IMG/VR virus record: IMGVR_UViG_3300018080_000030
Coordinates: 1-52,552 of that record
Length of the DNA: 52,552 nucleotides
Origin: a virus
Reading direction: 5' to 3' (one strand)
How positions within the stretch are numbered: the first letter of the stretch is position 1; every line of letters begins with the position of its first letter. Made by a program: the position numbers and the translations under genes. Under the pieces are notes generated by a model that saw only the letters and a program-made list of their open reading frames with translations, was not told the DNA's origin and searched no databases. Of the stretch, positions 13,760 through 21,440 are shown piece after piece.

Positions 13760-13824
13760 TGGCGACGCGGGGATACGACGTTAGCAGAGTTATTGGAGTG
13801 TACTAACAGTGAGGAGGACTCAGC

Positions 13825-14073
13825 ATGATAATTGAATCTATCAAAATTGGCATGATATTAATATTAAGTAGTTTCGTTGGAGCAAGTCTCGCAATGATGG
13901 CTTGGGGCTGGTTTGAGAAGCGTGAGAACACAGCCCGACTGATAATCAGGCCTTACAAGTCATTGCCAGACAGGAAAGTCGTGGTCGAAGTATATGGAGG
14001 TGTAGCAGATATAATAGAGTGTCCGGATGATGTAGACGTAGAGATTAAGGAGGACAACAGTGATGAAGGATAA
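13825..14073 (+). CDS. Small single-pass membrane protein
   Basis: 82 aa, SD GAGGAGGACTC. A hydrophobic segment at residues about 5-27 (IKIGMILILSSFVGASLAMMA) is followed by a basic stretch and a short beta-rich domain ending in an acidic tail. The positive charges after the segment suggest the C terminus faces the cytoplasm. It overlaps the next gene by 11 bases. Function unknown; it sits beside a secreted protein gene, so a joint role at the envelope is possible. Confidence 0.7.
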   Translation: MIIESIKIGMILILSSFVGASLAMMAWGWFEKRENTARLIIRPYKSLPDRKVVVEVYGGVADIIECPDDVDVEIKEDNSDEG

Positions 14074-14857
14074 GACCATAGGTAAAAGCATATTAGTCCT
14101 GTTAGGTATCATAATAATCCTTGTAGTATACTTGGCCCTTTGCGTGTCATCTGCGCGGAGTCAGGCGTTGGTGTTGGAAGCCTCGTGCGGCGGGATTTCA
14201 GTAGACAGTATTCCTGTACCGCGATACCAGCCGATCGAGGTTATATGGGGGGACCTTGAGACAGTGATAGGGACGACTACCACAGGAAACGGCTTCCCAC
14301 TTGAAGCTGATAGCAATAAGTTTGTAGTAAATTTAATGATAGACTCGGTGCTTGATTCCGTCGTGATATATGCAATAACAGTGGATGACGTGATTTATCT
14401 CTCTCCGCCGATAGCTGTCAAGATTGTGGGCGCTGGATTCTACAGTGCGGAACTTCCTAAATGGGAGTTATTCTACCATACACCATCGTTTGACACTACT
14501 GCGCTGGACGTTAAGATAACGGTAGGTTGGCTCACACCTACTACTTATATCTCCGGTGCCCCGCTTGACAGCATTCATCACTACGAAGTCTGTGTAAAGG
14601 AGGCTGGTACAGGGACAGAAAGTAACTTTGTCCTATACCCCACAGATGTCATAGCTGTGCAGGGACGGAGTTATGGAGAGTTCCTTGCCAGCCTCAAACT
14701 CAGCACAGACTATATGGTGGCTATGACGGTCACTGCATGGTGGTATGGGCAGGCAGGCGTCGAGAGTGCTTACAGCAATTGGTATGATTTTAAGTCTCCT
14801 GATATACCACAGGCTCCTGGAGAGGTAGCTGTGCAGGAGATAGTTATTGACTTTTGA
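14063..14857 (+). CDS. Membrane-anchored or secreted protein with fibronectin III-like domain
   Basis: 264 aa from ATG 14063 (GTG 14060 also possible; SD AAGGAGGAC). Residues about 8-32 are strongly hydrophobic (SILVLLGIIIILVVYLAL) with a possible cleavage region at SARSQA. The C-terminal 100 residues resemble a fibronectin type III fold: DYMVAMTVTAWWYGQAG then VESAYSNWYDFKSPD and a Pro-rich end. It is likely displayed outside the cytoplasm. Phage proteins of this kind often bind surfaces or carbohydrates, but nothing here identifies the ligand. Confidence 0.7.
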   Translation: MKDKTIGKSILVLLGIIIILVVYLALCVSSARSQALVLEASCGGISVDSIPVPRYQPIEVIWGDLETVIGTTTTGNGFPLEADSNKFVVNLMIDSVLDSVVIYAITVDDVIYLSPPIAVKIVGAGFYSAELPKWELFYHTPSFDTTALDVKITVGWLTPTTYISGAPLDSIHHYEVCVKEAGTGTESNFVLYPTDVIAVQGRSYGEFLASLKLSTDYMVAMTVTAWWYGQAGVESAYSNWYDFKSPDIPQAPGEVAVQEIVIDF

Positions 14858-14870
14858 AGGAGGTGATTTG

Positions 14871-15077
14871 ATGAAGTCAGTAATCAGGATAGAGACGGCT
14901 ATAGAGAGTGGTAGCAACGATTCTTGTAAATATACTTTGGAGCAGCTACTCACAGTATTACGGCAAGGTCTTGGCAACTACCTAACTGCTCCGGTTGTCT
15001 CCCTAAATATGGTGTTAAGAACGCCTTTCGTAGTTGAAGAGGTGGCAAGACACGTTGACGATGATCTGCCTTTTTAA
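14871..15077 (+). CDS. Small protein (68 aa), unknown
   Basis: ATG 14871 is placed seven bases behind GAAGGAGGTG; a TTG at 14847 in frame would overlap the preceding gene and has no SD. The product is helical in the middle (LEQLLTVLRQGLGNYL) with an acidic end (HVDDDLPF). No motif recognised. It precedes the packaging genes. Confidence 0.65.
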   Translation: MKSVIRIETAIESGSNDSCKYTLEQLLTVLRQGLGNYLTAPVVSLNMVLRTPFVVEEVARHVDDDLPF

Positions 15078-15112
15078 CAACTTTGGCACGATATTTGATG
15101 TAGAGGTGAGAT

Positions 15113-16051
15113 ATGGTGAGATTCACTGCTAATGGACGTTACGTACATGTAGTGAACCAATATGGAGAACTGGTAAACAAAGTGTTCGTTCCGACTTTCA
15201 TGTACGCTGCTGCCCAAGGGATGAAGTACAAAAAAGACTGGCGAAATGCCTATAATCTTCGTATATTAGAATCAGGGGACAAGGTTGCTTGTGATGATGG
15301 CTATGTGGTTACTGTGGTTAAAATCAGCTACGGCTCTACAATCAACAAGATCACTACAGAAGTCAACTCAATCGTAGAGCTGCCACCAGGGCAGCCTCCG
15401 TTAGACTTGGAAGGCTGCTTCTTGACCACGAATCCACAGATACTTGGAGGGTACTTTATAGCTCCTCCAATGATGCCTGCTAAGCGGTTACTGGAATATA
15501 CGAAGATCGCACAGGCTTTCCTGAATACCCTTGACTTAGAGAAAGCCTACAGAAGTGTTCGGCCTGGCAGGACTACGAAAGCTGACATCGAGAGGATACT
15601 ATACAAAGACGAGTTTAGGTATATACTTATGGCGCACATTTTAGATTACTTTCACAAAAGCGGTGTGACACCTGATGCGGTGTTAGCTCTTGTCCATGAG
15701 AGGATGGCTGATGAGGCTCCTGTTGACACACTACTATCTTACCTGGAGTTGTATGCTAAGATTCACCCAGATATGCACGTTGATGGTGTACCAAGAGATG
15801 GGCTACAACAAATCACTGCTGTAGCCAGACCTGTTGGCTATATTGAAGACACCAGATATATCGACGCACACATTGAAGGCACGGCTTTGGAGGAAGCATC
15901 CTCATCGGATGAGGAAATCAGTCAACTCCAAGAGAATGAAATCATAACAAAGGAGGATAGTGATAGTGTGTACTCTATGCAGTTTGATGAGATTAACAGC
16001 GCTTCTGAAAATGAGGAGCTTCCTCTTAATAAACCTGTAAAGGAGACATGA
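15113..16051 (+). CDS. Probable small terminase subunit with extra N-terminal domain
   Basis: 312 aa, SD AGAGGTGAG. Residues 1-100 form a beta-rich module (GRYVHVVNQYGELVNKVF, then SGDKVACDDGYVVTVV). Residues about 122-225 follow the pattern of small terminases: an AQAFLNTLDLEKAYRSVRP helix-turn-helix, a segment with EFRYILMAHILDYF, then VTPDAVLALVHERMADEA and DTLLSYLELYAKIHPD. The tail is acidic. Its place two genes upstream of the terminase ATPase supports TerS, which recognises DNA for packaging. The assignment is by pattern and position, so moderately sure. Confidence 0.6.
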   Translation: MVRFTANGRYVHVVNQYGELVNKVFVPTFMYAAAQGMKYKKDWRNAYNLRILESGDKVACDDGYVVTVVKISYGSTINKITTEVNSIVELPPGQPPLDLEGCFLTTNPQILGGYFIAPPMMPAKRLLEYTKIAQAFLNTLDLEKAYRSVRPGRTTKADIERILYKDEFRYILMAHILDYFHKSGVTPDAVLALVHERMADEAPVDTLLSYLELYAKIHPDMHVDGVPRDGLQQITAVARPVGYIEDTRYIDAHIEGTALEEASSSDEEISQLQENEIITKEDSDSVYSMQFDEINSASENEELPLNKPVKET

Positions 16052-16398
16052 TGAGACTCGGTAAAATTGAGGAGAGTGTGTTAGAAGTATCACACATGGG
16101 AGAACCTTTTGTTGGGTTGGTAGTGGAGATTTTGGATCAATTCCATGAGGATGGGATGTTGATGTACTTCTGTAGAGGATATAGTAGACAAACACACACA
16201 TTCAACGTGCCCGCAAAGCATGTAACGGAATTGCCAGATCCACCGAAAGTAAAGCGGAAGAAAGCGAGACGCAGTGAACAAAGACCGGTCAGGACTACAA
16301 AGCCTGGTGGAGGCAGTAAGCAAGCCGCCTCAACAAAAGCCAAGAAGCCAGGTGCAGCCGCCTCTAAGTCAGCCTCCTCAGCTAAAGCTGGAGCGTAA
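16048..16398 (+). CDS. Small basic-tailed protein overlapping terminase
   Basis: 116 aa from ATG 16048 or 16051, both behind AAAGGAG. The first 70 residues are a beta-rich, SH3-like module (FVGLVVEILDQFHEDGMLMYF). The last 45 are Lys/Ala/Ser/Pro-rich and very basic, as in DNA-binding tails. The basic tail is encoded in the same bases as the N terminus of the terminase ATPase (16274-16398) in another frame. It may bind DNA during packaging; no family recognised. Confidence 0.65.
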   Translation: MMRLGKIEESVLEVSHMGEPFVGLVVEILDQFHEDGMLMYFCRGYSRQTHTFNVPAKHVTELPDPPKVKRKKARRSEQRPVRTTKPGGGSKQAASTKAKKPGAAASKSASSAKAGA

Positions 16399-17422
16399 GT
16401 CATTTACAAAGGCTGATTTCAGAGAGAAAGCTTGGAAAGATCACATATTCTTTTGTAATGAGCTGTTTCCTGAAGCGTTTTTTGTACCGTTCTGTGATGT
16501 GCATAGGAAGTTATTTCAGGTGGTGTTTGGTCCGGACCCTTATGTCAGCGTTATTGCCCCAAGGAAGCTGGGCAAGACACCGATAATCTGTTTTAGCTAC
16601 CCTATTAAGTTGGCGCTGTATGACGTTGAAACTTACATAGTCATAGCAAGTGAGACTATGGATGAGAGTAGGAGACATATCCAGAAGCTCACGAGAGCAT
16701 TGGAGTCCAATGAGAAGATTCATTACTACTATGCTAACCTCATTGACCGGAAGAACAGGGAGACTCAGAAGGAGTCAGTGCAGCTCTCGACAGGGCTGTG
16801 GTTTAGAGCTAAGTCCTTTATGTCACAGATCAGAGGAACTGCTGGTGATTGGACGCCACCGTCACTCATCATTGTTGACGACCCTCAGAGTAATAAAGAT
16901 GTCAAGACGGAGCGGTCACTTAAAGATGCGCAGAACTGGTTTGATGATGAAGTCATTTACTCCAAGGCGAAGAAGTGGAGGCATCCACGTCATGGAGCTG
17001 TGGGAAGTGGAAAGGTCAGGTTTCTTGGAACTTCCCTTCACCCGCAATGCTTAGCTGAGATAGTAGATGCCGACGAGAGGTTTGTTTCCAGGAGATATTC
17101 AATTCTGCAAAATCCAGAGACGGGGGAACCGGATACTGTGCATGGAGTGAGTATTTGGGAGGACATGTTTCCAACTAAAGAGTTGTATGCTGAGATGCGG
17201 AAAGCTGAAAGGGTGGGGAAGTTAGGGAACTGGCTTCAGGAACGTATGAACATGCCATACAAGTATGGAAGCAGGACTTTTGATGTGCAGGATATGAGGT
17301 TCTGGGATGAACCCGGGAATAGGTTTGACATTATAAATGATACGCCGGTGTTAGTAGTAGAAACGCCATTGTTATTTGATGAATATGAGCACAGGGAGTT
17401 TGAAGATGTTAGCACGGAATGA
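16274..17422 (+). CDS. terL: Large terminase, ATPase domain only
   Basis: 382 aa. Walker A APRKLGKT (95-102), Walker B LIIVDD (198-203) and the coupling motif LGTSLHP (251-257) are those of phage DNA-packaging motors. Typical TerL proteins carry a C-terminal RNase H-like nuclease and reach 450-700 aa; here the frame stops soon after the region QERMNMPYKYG and no nuclease follows. A matching nuclease domain is encoded separately at 18634-19344. The GTG start at 16274 has a weak ribosome site and overlaps the preceding gene by 125 bases; the low-complexity first 40 residues leave the exact start uncertain. Confidence 0.88.
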   Translation: MNKDRSGLQSLVEAVSKPPQQKPRSQVQPPLSQPPQLKLERKSFTKADFREKAWKDHIFFCNELFPEAFFVPFCDVHRKLFQVVFGPDPYVSVIAPRKLGKTPIICFSYPIKLALYDVETYIVIASETMDESRRHIQKLTRALESNEKIHYYYANLIDRKNRETQKESVQLSTGLWFRAKSFMSQIRGTAGDWTPPSLIIVDDPQSNKDVKTERSLKDAQNWFDDEVIYSKAKKWRHPRHGAVGSGKVRFLGTSLHPQCLAEIVDADERFVSRRYSILQNPETGEPDTVHGVSIWEDMFPTKELYAEMRKAERVGKLGNWLQERMNMPYKYGSRTFDVQDMRFWDEPGNRFDIINDTPVLVVETPLLFDEYEHREFEDVSTE

Positions 17423-17672
17423 TTACAGGTGTAAGAAATGTGGGAAGGTAAGTGAGTATTACGGAGCACCGCCATCCAGGTGTACCTGTGGTGGTGAGTG
17501 GGAGGTAGTGTTCACTGAGCCGGCAGAGACTATCACAGAACACGCAAGCACTGTACTCCATGTGATAGACCAGAACAAGAAACTGATGGAAGAGGTGTAT
17601 GAGGAGGATGCAGCTGCTAACTCTGAGGCTATGAAGGATTTAGAGAGTATTACTCATAGGAGTGTTGTTTAG
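17406..17672 (+). CDS. Zinc-ribbon small protein between terminase halves
   Basis: 88 aa from ATG 17406 (SD GGGAG); it overlaps the terminase ATPase by 17 bases. The N terminus has CKKC (residues 9-12) and CTC (about 25-27), forming a rubredoxin-like zinc knuckle as in small FmdB-type ribbons. A helical acidic tail follows. Similar small zinc-ribbon proteins are common in phage packaging regions. It may be a DNA- or protein-binding adaptor; unproven. Confidence 0.72.
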   Translation: MLARNDYRCKKCGKVSEYYGAPPSRCTCGGEWEVVFTEPAETITEHASTVLHVIDQNKKLMEEVYEEDAAANSEAMKDLESITHRSVV

Positions 17673-18020
17673 ATGACTACTGAGAACATAGTAATTAAGG
17701 CGCTGGAAGAGCCGGAGGAGCAGGAAGCAAGAAGTAAAATTATGCCTATAGTTGAAGTACCTGTATATGATGAGTTTGCTGAAGAAGGTTTCGAGGTAAG
17801 CACTCTTGGAATCGAGTATTCCCATCAACCTGATCCCCCAGACGCGGCAACTGCAACTTTAATGACGTATGGTTTTGAGCCTCACAATGCTGTGGTACCC
17901 TCTTTCAGGCAAACCCAGGAGTTTTATAGAATGGAGCATGAAACCAGAAGGATAGTGGGGCGGGAGTATGAACATAGTGACTTTGATGCTATAAAAGGTT
18001 TAGAAAAACCAGAAGAATAG
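17673..18020 (+). CDS. Unknown protein between terminase halves
   Basis: 115 aa beginning directly after the preceding TAG, with AGGAG 11 bases upstream. It is Glu/Pro-rich with little predicted hydrophobic core, so it may be partly disordered. Segments such as IMPIVEVPVYDEFAEEGFEV and FRQTQEFYRMEHETRRIV give no family. It lies between the terminase ATPase and nuclease genes and might bridge the two chains; this is speculation from position. Confidence 0.65.
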   Translation: MTTENIVIKALEEPEEQEARSKIMPIVEVPVYDEFAEEGFEVSTLGIEYSHQPDPPDAATATLMTYGFEPHNAVVPSFRQTQEFYRMEHETRRIVGREYEHSDFDAIKGLEKPEE

Positions 18021-18029
18021 GAGGACCAA

Positions 18030-18644
18030 ATGGCAAAAATTAAAGTGAAAACAGCTACTGTAGCTGAAGTCCATGAGGACATAGATAGTCTTCATGCTCA
18101 GCTTATTGCACAAGCTGAGGAGCTTGTGTCTGATGGGACTACACAACAATTAGAGGTATGGGACAAGATGCTTGAACGCGGCTTCTGGAAAGTTCCTGGA
18201 GCTGATGAGGGTAAAGCACAGATGCAGAAGTTCCAGCAGGCTAAACGTATGGGTGAGTTAGCTCTAAACTATAGGGATAAATACCCACACAACAAATTCG
18301 TAACAGTTAAAGGTGTGGAGTATATCTGTAAAAAGTATGCCCTGGTATACGGCCCTGCCCACAGGTTTGTGTCAGAGATTCCTGATAAAAATAAGCAGGA
18401 GATTGCTGACTTCAAAGTTGACGGAAATGATCGGGAAGATGTGGTTATGCAGGTTATTGGTAAGCCAGAAGACTTTGACCTAAGTGGTGATTGGGAAGTA
18501 CGGGGTTACAAAGTTGTAGACGCTGACCCCATCGTATTACAGCCAGTGCGTGGAGGGTTCTTAATCGTAAGTAAGTGGGGTGAAGAGGCTGACATCAAAG
18601 AAGCGAAAGGTGTGGGTCCGTTCAACCCGAAAGATGAATCATAG
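18030..18644 (+). CDS. Unknown protein upstream of terminase nuclease
   Basis: 204 aa, SD AGGAGGACC. The first 100 residues are helical and charged. The middle has an alpha/beta stretch (FVTVKGVEYICKKYALVYGP) and the end a beta-rich part (LQPVRGGFLIVSKWGEEA). No catalytic signature. Its stop overlaps the terminase nuclease start by 11 bases, so the two are likely translated together. A head or packaging role is inferred from position. Confidence 0.7.
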   Translation: MAKIKVKTATVAEVHEDIDSLHAQLIAQAEELVSDGTTQQLEVWDKMLERGFWKVPGADEGKAQMQKFQQAKRMGELALNYRDKYPHNKFVTVKGVEYICKKYALVYGPAHRFVSEIPDKNKQEIADFKVDGNDREDVVMQVIGKPEDFDLSGDWEVRGYKVVDADPIVLQPVRGGFLIVSKWGEEADIKEAKGVGPFNPKDES

Positions 18645-19344
18645 AAGACTGATAACCTTGAGAACGTTTACTGCGGCTGACTTGGCCAGCAGTGATAGCG
18701 AGACTTCAGATGATACTGTCGTGATGACCTGCGGGGTATCTAAACAGGGCTACCGCTTCTTTTTTGACAAATGGGTCTCGAAGGATGCGGAGCCTACGGA
18801 GATACTCCGTGAGGTTATTAGGCAAATGATACACTACAAAAGCTCCAGGGGCTTCATCGAAAAGAACAGGTTTGAATCGATAATGAGAACCTGTAGGAAA
18901 CTGGTGCAGAGGGGCTTTTATGGCGACCCGGCCCAAATTGGCAGGGTTATTCGTAGAATAAGTATGGTACCACATTATGGTAGAGAAGGGAAACAGAATC
19001 GTATCGTAGACGGTATCTCACAGGAGCTGAAAGCTCACATGCTTTACTTCCGTGGAGGTGAGGATTGGAATGACGTGCGTAATCAGATCCTGATGTATCC
19101 AGCTGTTTCATTTGATGATATATTGGATACCATTGAAATGTTGATCTCTAAGAGCTATGGACCATCGGTGGACGTGGTAAACCAGCACAGTCCAGCCGAG
19201 GATGTGTATAGCCGGCCTGACAACAAACCATTAACAATTAACGAGGTACTTGCACAGAAAAGGTATAATGTTTGGACAGGAGGCTTTGTAAATAATGGCT
19301 CAAAGAGACGAGAAGCCTGTAGTTACGGAAGAATCACAAAATAG
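18634..19344 (+). CDS. Large terminase, stand-alone RNase H-like nuclease domain
   Basis: 236 aa from ATG 18634; a GTG at 18580 in frame is possible. The order of motifs is that of TerL nuclease domains: TFTAADLASS with Asp16, SDDTVVMTCGVSKQGYRFFF, GFIEKNRF with Glu76, RIVDGISQELKA, YFRGGEDWNDVRNQIL, and a final FDDILDTIEML with Asp161, Asp162 and Asp165. Normally this domain is fused behind the ATPase, which here is a separate gene ending 1.2 kb upstream. The last 50 bases overlap the portal gene. It should cleave concatemeric DNA together with the ATPase subunit. Confidence 0.82.
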   Translation: MNHRRLITLRTFTAADLASSDSETSDDTVVMTCGVSKQGYRFFFDKWVSKDAEPTEILREVIRQMIHYKSSRGFIEKNRFESIMRTCRKLVQRGFYGDPAQIGRVIRRISMVPHYGREGKQNRIVDGISQELKAHMLYFRGGEDWNDVRNQILMYPAVSFDDILDTIEMLISKSYGPSVDVVNQHSPAEDVYSRPDNKPLTINEVLAQKRYNVWTGGFVNNGSKRREACSYGRITK

Positions 19345-21418
19345 TACCCCACATAAAAGTGATGAAGCTCAGAAACTCTATGATGAGTGTGCCTCAATCG
19401 TAAACTCCCCTAAGAGGCAAGAAAGAGTTACTCAGTGGAAAAGAGAGACTGGATTCTACTTTAATGCTCAATGGGAGAAGGGGGAGAGTGATGACTTAGA
19501 GGCAACAGGACAAGTAGACATCGTACTTAACACCCTTCGCAGGGCTATTAGGACACTGTTGTCACAGATGACGTTGAACCTTCCAAGCGCGCAATTCCTA
19601 CCGCGCCATATGTTACCACGATCAGCACAAGATGAGCAGTTTCTCGAAGAGATGAGAAGCCGCGTGAACTCGGTTTCTGGGCTATGGGATCATTGTTGGT
19701 ATATCAGCGGTGGTCCAATAATCACCAGGCGAGCAATCAAGCACCAACTTGTATGCGGACTTGGATACCTCGCCACCTACCTTGACCCACAAGCTGACTT
19801 CTATAGAGGTGAGCTGAAGTTTGAAAGCCGTATCCCCTGGGAAGTAGTAGTTCCACTAAACGCCTCAGATTTTGACTTTAATGATGCCCATAGACAGTTT
19901 TACCGGAAACAAATTACCCTTGGGGAGGCTGTGAGGATAGTAGGTGAGGGCCACAGGGACTTACTGAGGAACAACGCAATCGTATTAGTCAATGATCTTG
20001 ATCCGGATATTGGCATGTATGCCCCAGACGCTTCTCCGGTGTTTGCTATACCTATCACAGAATCACATGAGACTGACAAAGGAGATGATGACCTCATTAT
20101 TGAGTGGGTTGAGTGTGAGGAGAAGATAGCACATCCTGCGTTCCTGTATAAGGTAGAGACTTCTGATGTTGAGGTGGACACAATTATCTATGAGCCTTGG
20201 GGTGATGCCACCGATGGGGAAGAAGAAATCAAAGCCAGATTAAAGGCAAGAGGTATTAAAGCAAATATCAGTAAAGCCGATATAGACATACCAAGAGTTC
20301 AGCAGACAACCATCGCTGGCCGTGAGGTAATGGTGAGTAGGGAGTTACTACCTACTTCTCAGTATACATCAATACCAGTAATCGATGAGGATACTCATAA
20401 CCCATTATGTTATGGAGAGATATTTTTTGTAGCGCCGGCTCAGAAGCTGCTTAATAAGGTGTTTAGCCTGGCGATACTCCATCTTCAGACCAGTGGTAGT
20501 GGAGACAAGCTGATTGGTACAAAAGGCGCGTTTGGGGATACTCTTGAACAGGTAGAAGCTTTCCAGAAAACCTACACCAACCCATCGTCAGTGACTGAGC
20601 TGGCATCTGAGAACGTAGATGAGAAGAGCATTGGGGACATCATTATGCGCCTCCAAGCTACCCCGTTACAGCCTGCTGCAATCCAGGCTATCTCGTTGAT
20701 TACCAGCTGGATTGACAGGCTTACCCTGCATCCAATCTCATGGGGTGACCCATCCTCGGCACCCCGTACCGCAAGTGCGACGTTCGGTTTGAAGGAGTGG
20801 GGTGACGAGCCTTCCAAAATTCCAGCACTCCACCTCAACTATGCTATGCAGCGATTAGGGCAGACCTGGTTAGATAGGGTAGCGCATCACTATACTGTCC
20901 AAAAATCATTTGGTGTTCCGAATACTTATGGACAGATGAAGCAGTACATGATCAACACTCCGCAGGAAGGCGGGGCTATTTTAAATGACATCAGAGATTT
21001 CAAGGCAAACATATTTATAGCCAGCAGCAGTACGGTAATGATGAACAGAATGAGTATACTTATGGTGCTGAAAGAGTTGATGCCGATACACCCAGCATTC
21101 ATAAAGATGTTCCTACTGTATTCCGATATACCAGAAAAGTTTGAATTAATCAAAGAAATGGATTATACAAAGGGGCTGGAGCAACAAGTCGAGCAGTTTA
21201 TGCCGATGGTGGAGAAACTGCAACAGGAGTTAGCGTCAAAGGATGAGGAAACACAAAAGCTAATGTCAAAGGTAGAATTAACTAAACTAAAAGGTACGAT
21301 TAGTCAAATCACCACCAAGTACCGTGAGTGGCTCAAATACACACAAAAGGAAAAAGAGATGAGAGACCAAGTGATGCGGGAACAGGCCAGTCAACGAGTC
21401 GTAGGTGGTGGAGAATGA
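19295..21418 (+). CDS. Portal protein
   Basis: 707 aa, SD AGGAGG 11 bases before ATG 19295. The length, position between terminase and capsid, an N-terminal region with FYFNAQWEKG and VDIVLNTLRRAIRTLL, and a C-terminal coiled coil (EQFMPMVEKLQQELASKD) fit portal proteins of short-tailed phages, which are about 530-730 aa. The portal forms the dodecameric DNA gate and docks the terminase. It overlaps the nuclease gene upstream and the scaffold-like gene downstream. Residue identity is too low to name a subfamily by eye. Confidence 0.82.
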   Translation: MAQRDEKPVVTEESQNSTPHKSDEAQKLYDECASIVNSPKRQERVTQWKRETGFYFNAQWEKGESDDLEATGQVDIVLNTLRRAIRTLLSQMTLNLPSAQFLPRHMLPRSAQDEQFLEEMRSRVNSVSGLWDHCWYISGGPIITRRAIKHQLVCGLGYLATYLDPQADFYRGELKFESRIPWEVVVPLNASDFDFNDAHRQFYRKQITLGEAVRIVGEGHRDLLRNNAIVLVNDLDPDIGMYAPDASPVFAIPITESHETDKGDDDLIIEWVECEEKIAHPAFLYKVETSDVEVDTIIYEPWGDATDGEEEIKARLKARGIKANISKADIDIPRVQQTTIAGREVMVSRELLPTSQYTSIPVIDEDTHNPLCYGEIFFVAPAQKLLNKVFSLAILHLQTSGSGDKLIGTKGAFGDTLEQVEAFQKTYTNPSSVTELASENVDEKSIGDIIMRLQATPLQPAAIQAISLITSWIDRLTLHPISWGDPSSAPRTASATFGLKEWGDEPSKIPALHLNYAMQRLGQTWLDRVAHHYTVQKSFGVPNTYGQMKQYMINTPQEGGAILNDIRDFKANIFIASSSTVMMNRMSILMVLKELMPIHPAFIKMFLLYSDIPEKFELIKEMDYTKGLEQQVEQFMPMVEKLQQELASKDEETQKLMSKVELTKLKGTISQITTKYREWLKYTQKEKEMRDQVMREQASQRVVGGGE

Positions 21419-21440
21419 CAATCGACCAGAGGAGGACATA

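Noticed and set aside
13756-13809. 16-codon frame after the small gene at 13607
   Set aside because: Too short and without a ribosome site; treated as intergenic.
21405-21440. GTG start for the scaffold-like gene
   Set aside because: No ribosome site, whereas TTG 21441 has AGAGGAGG at ideal spacing.
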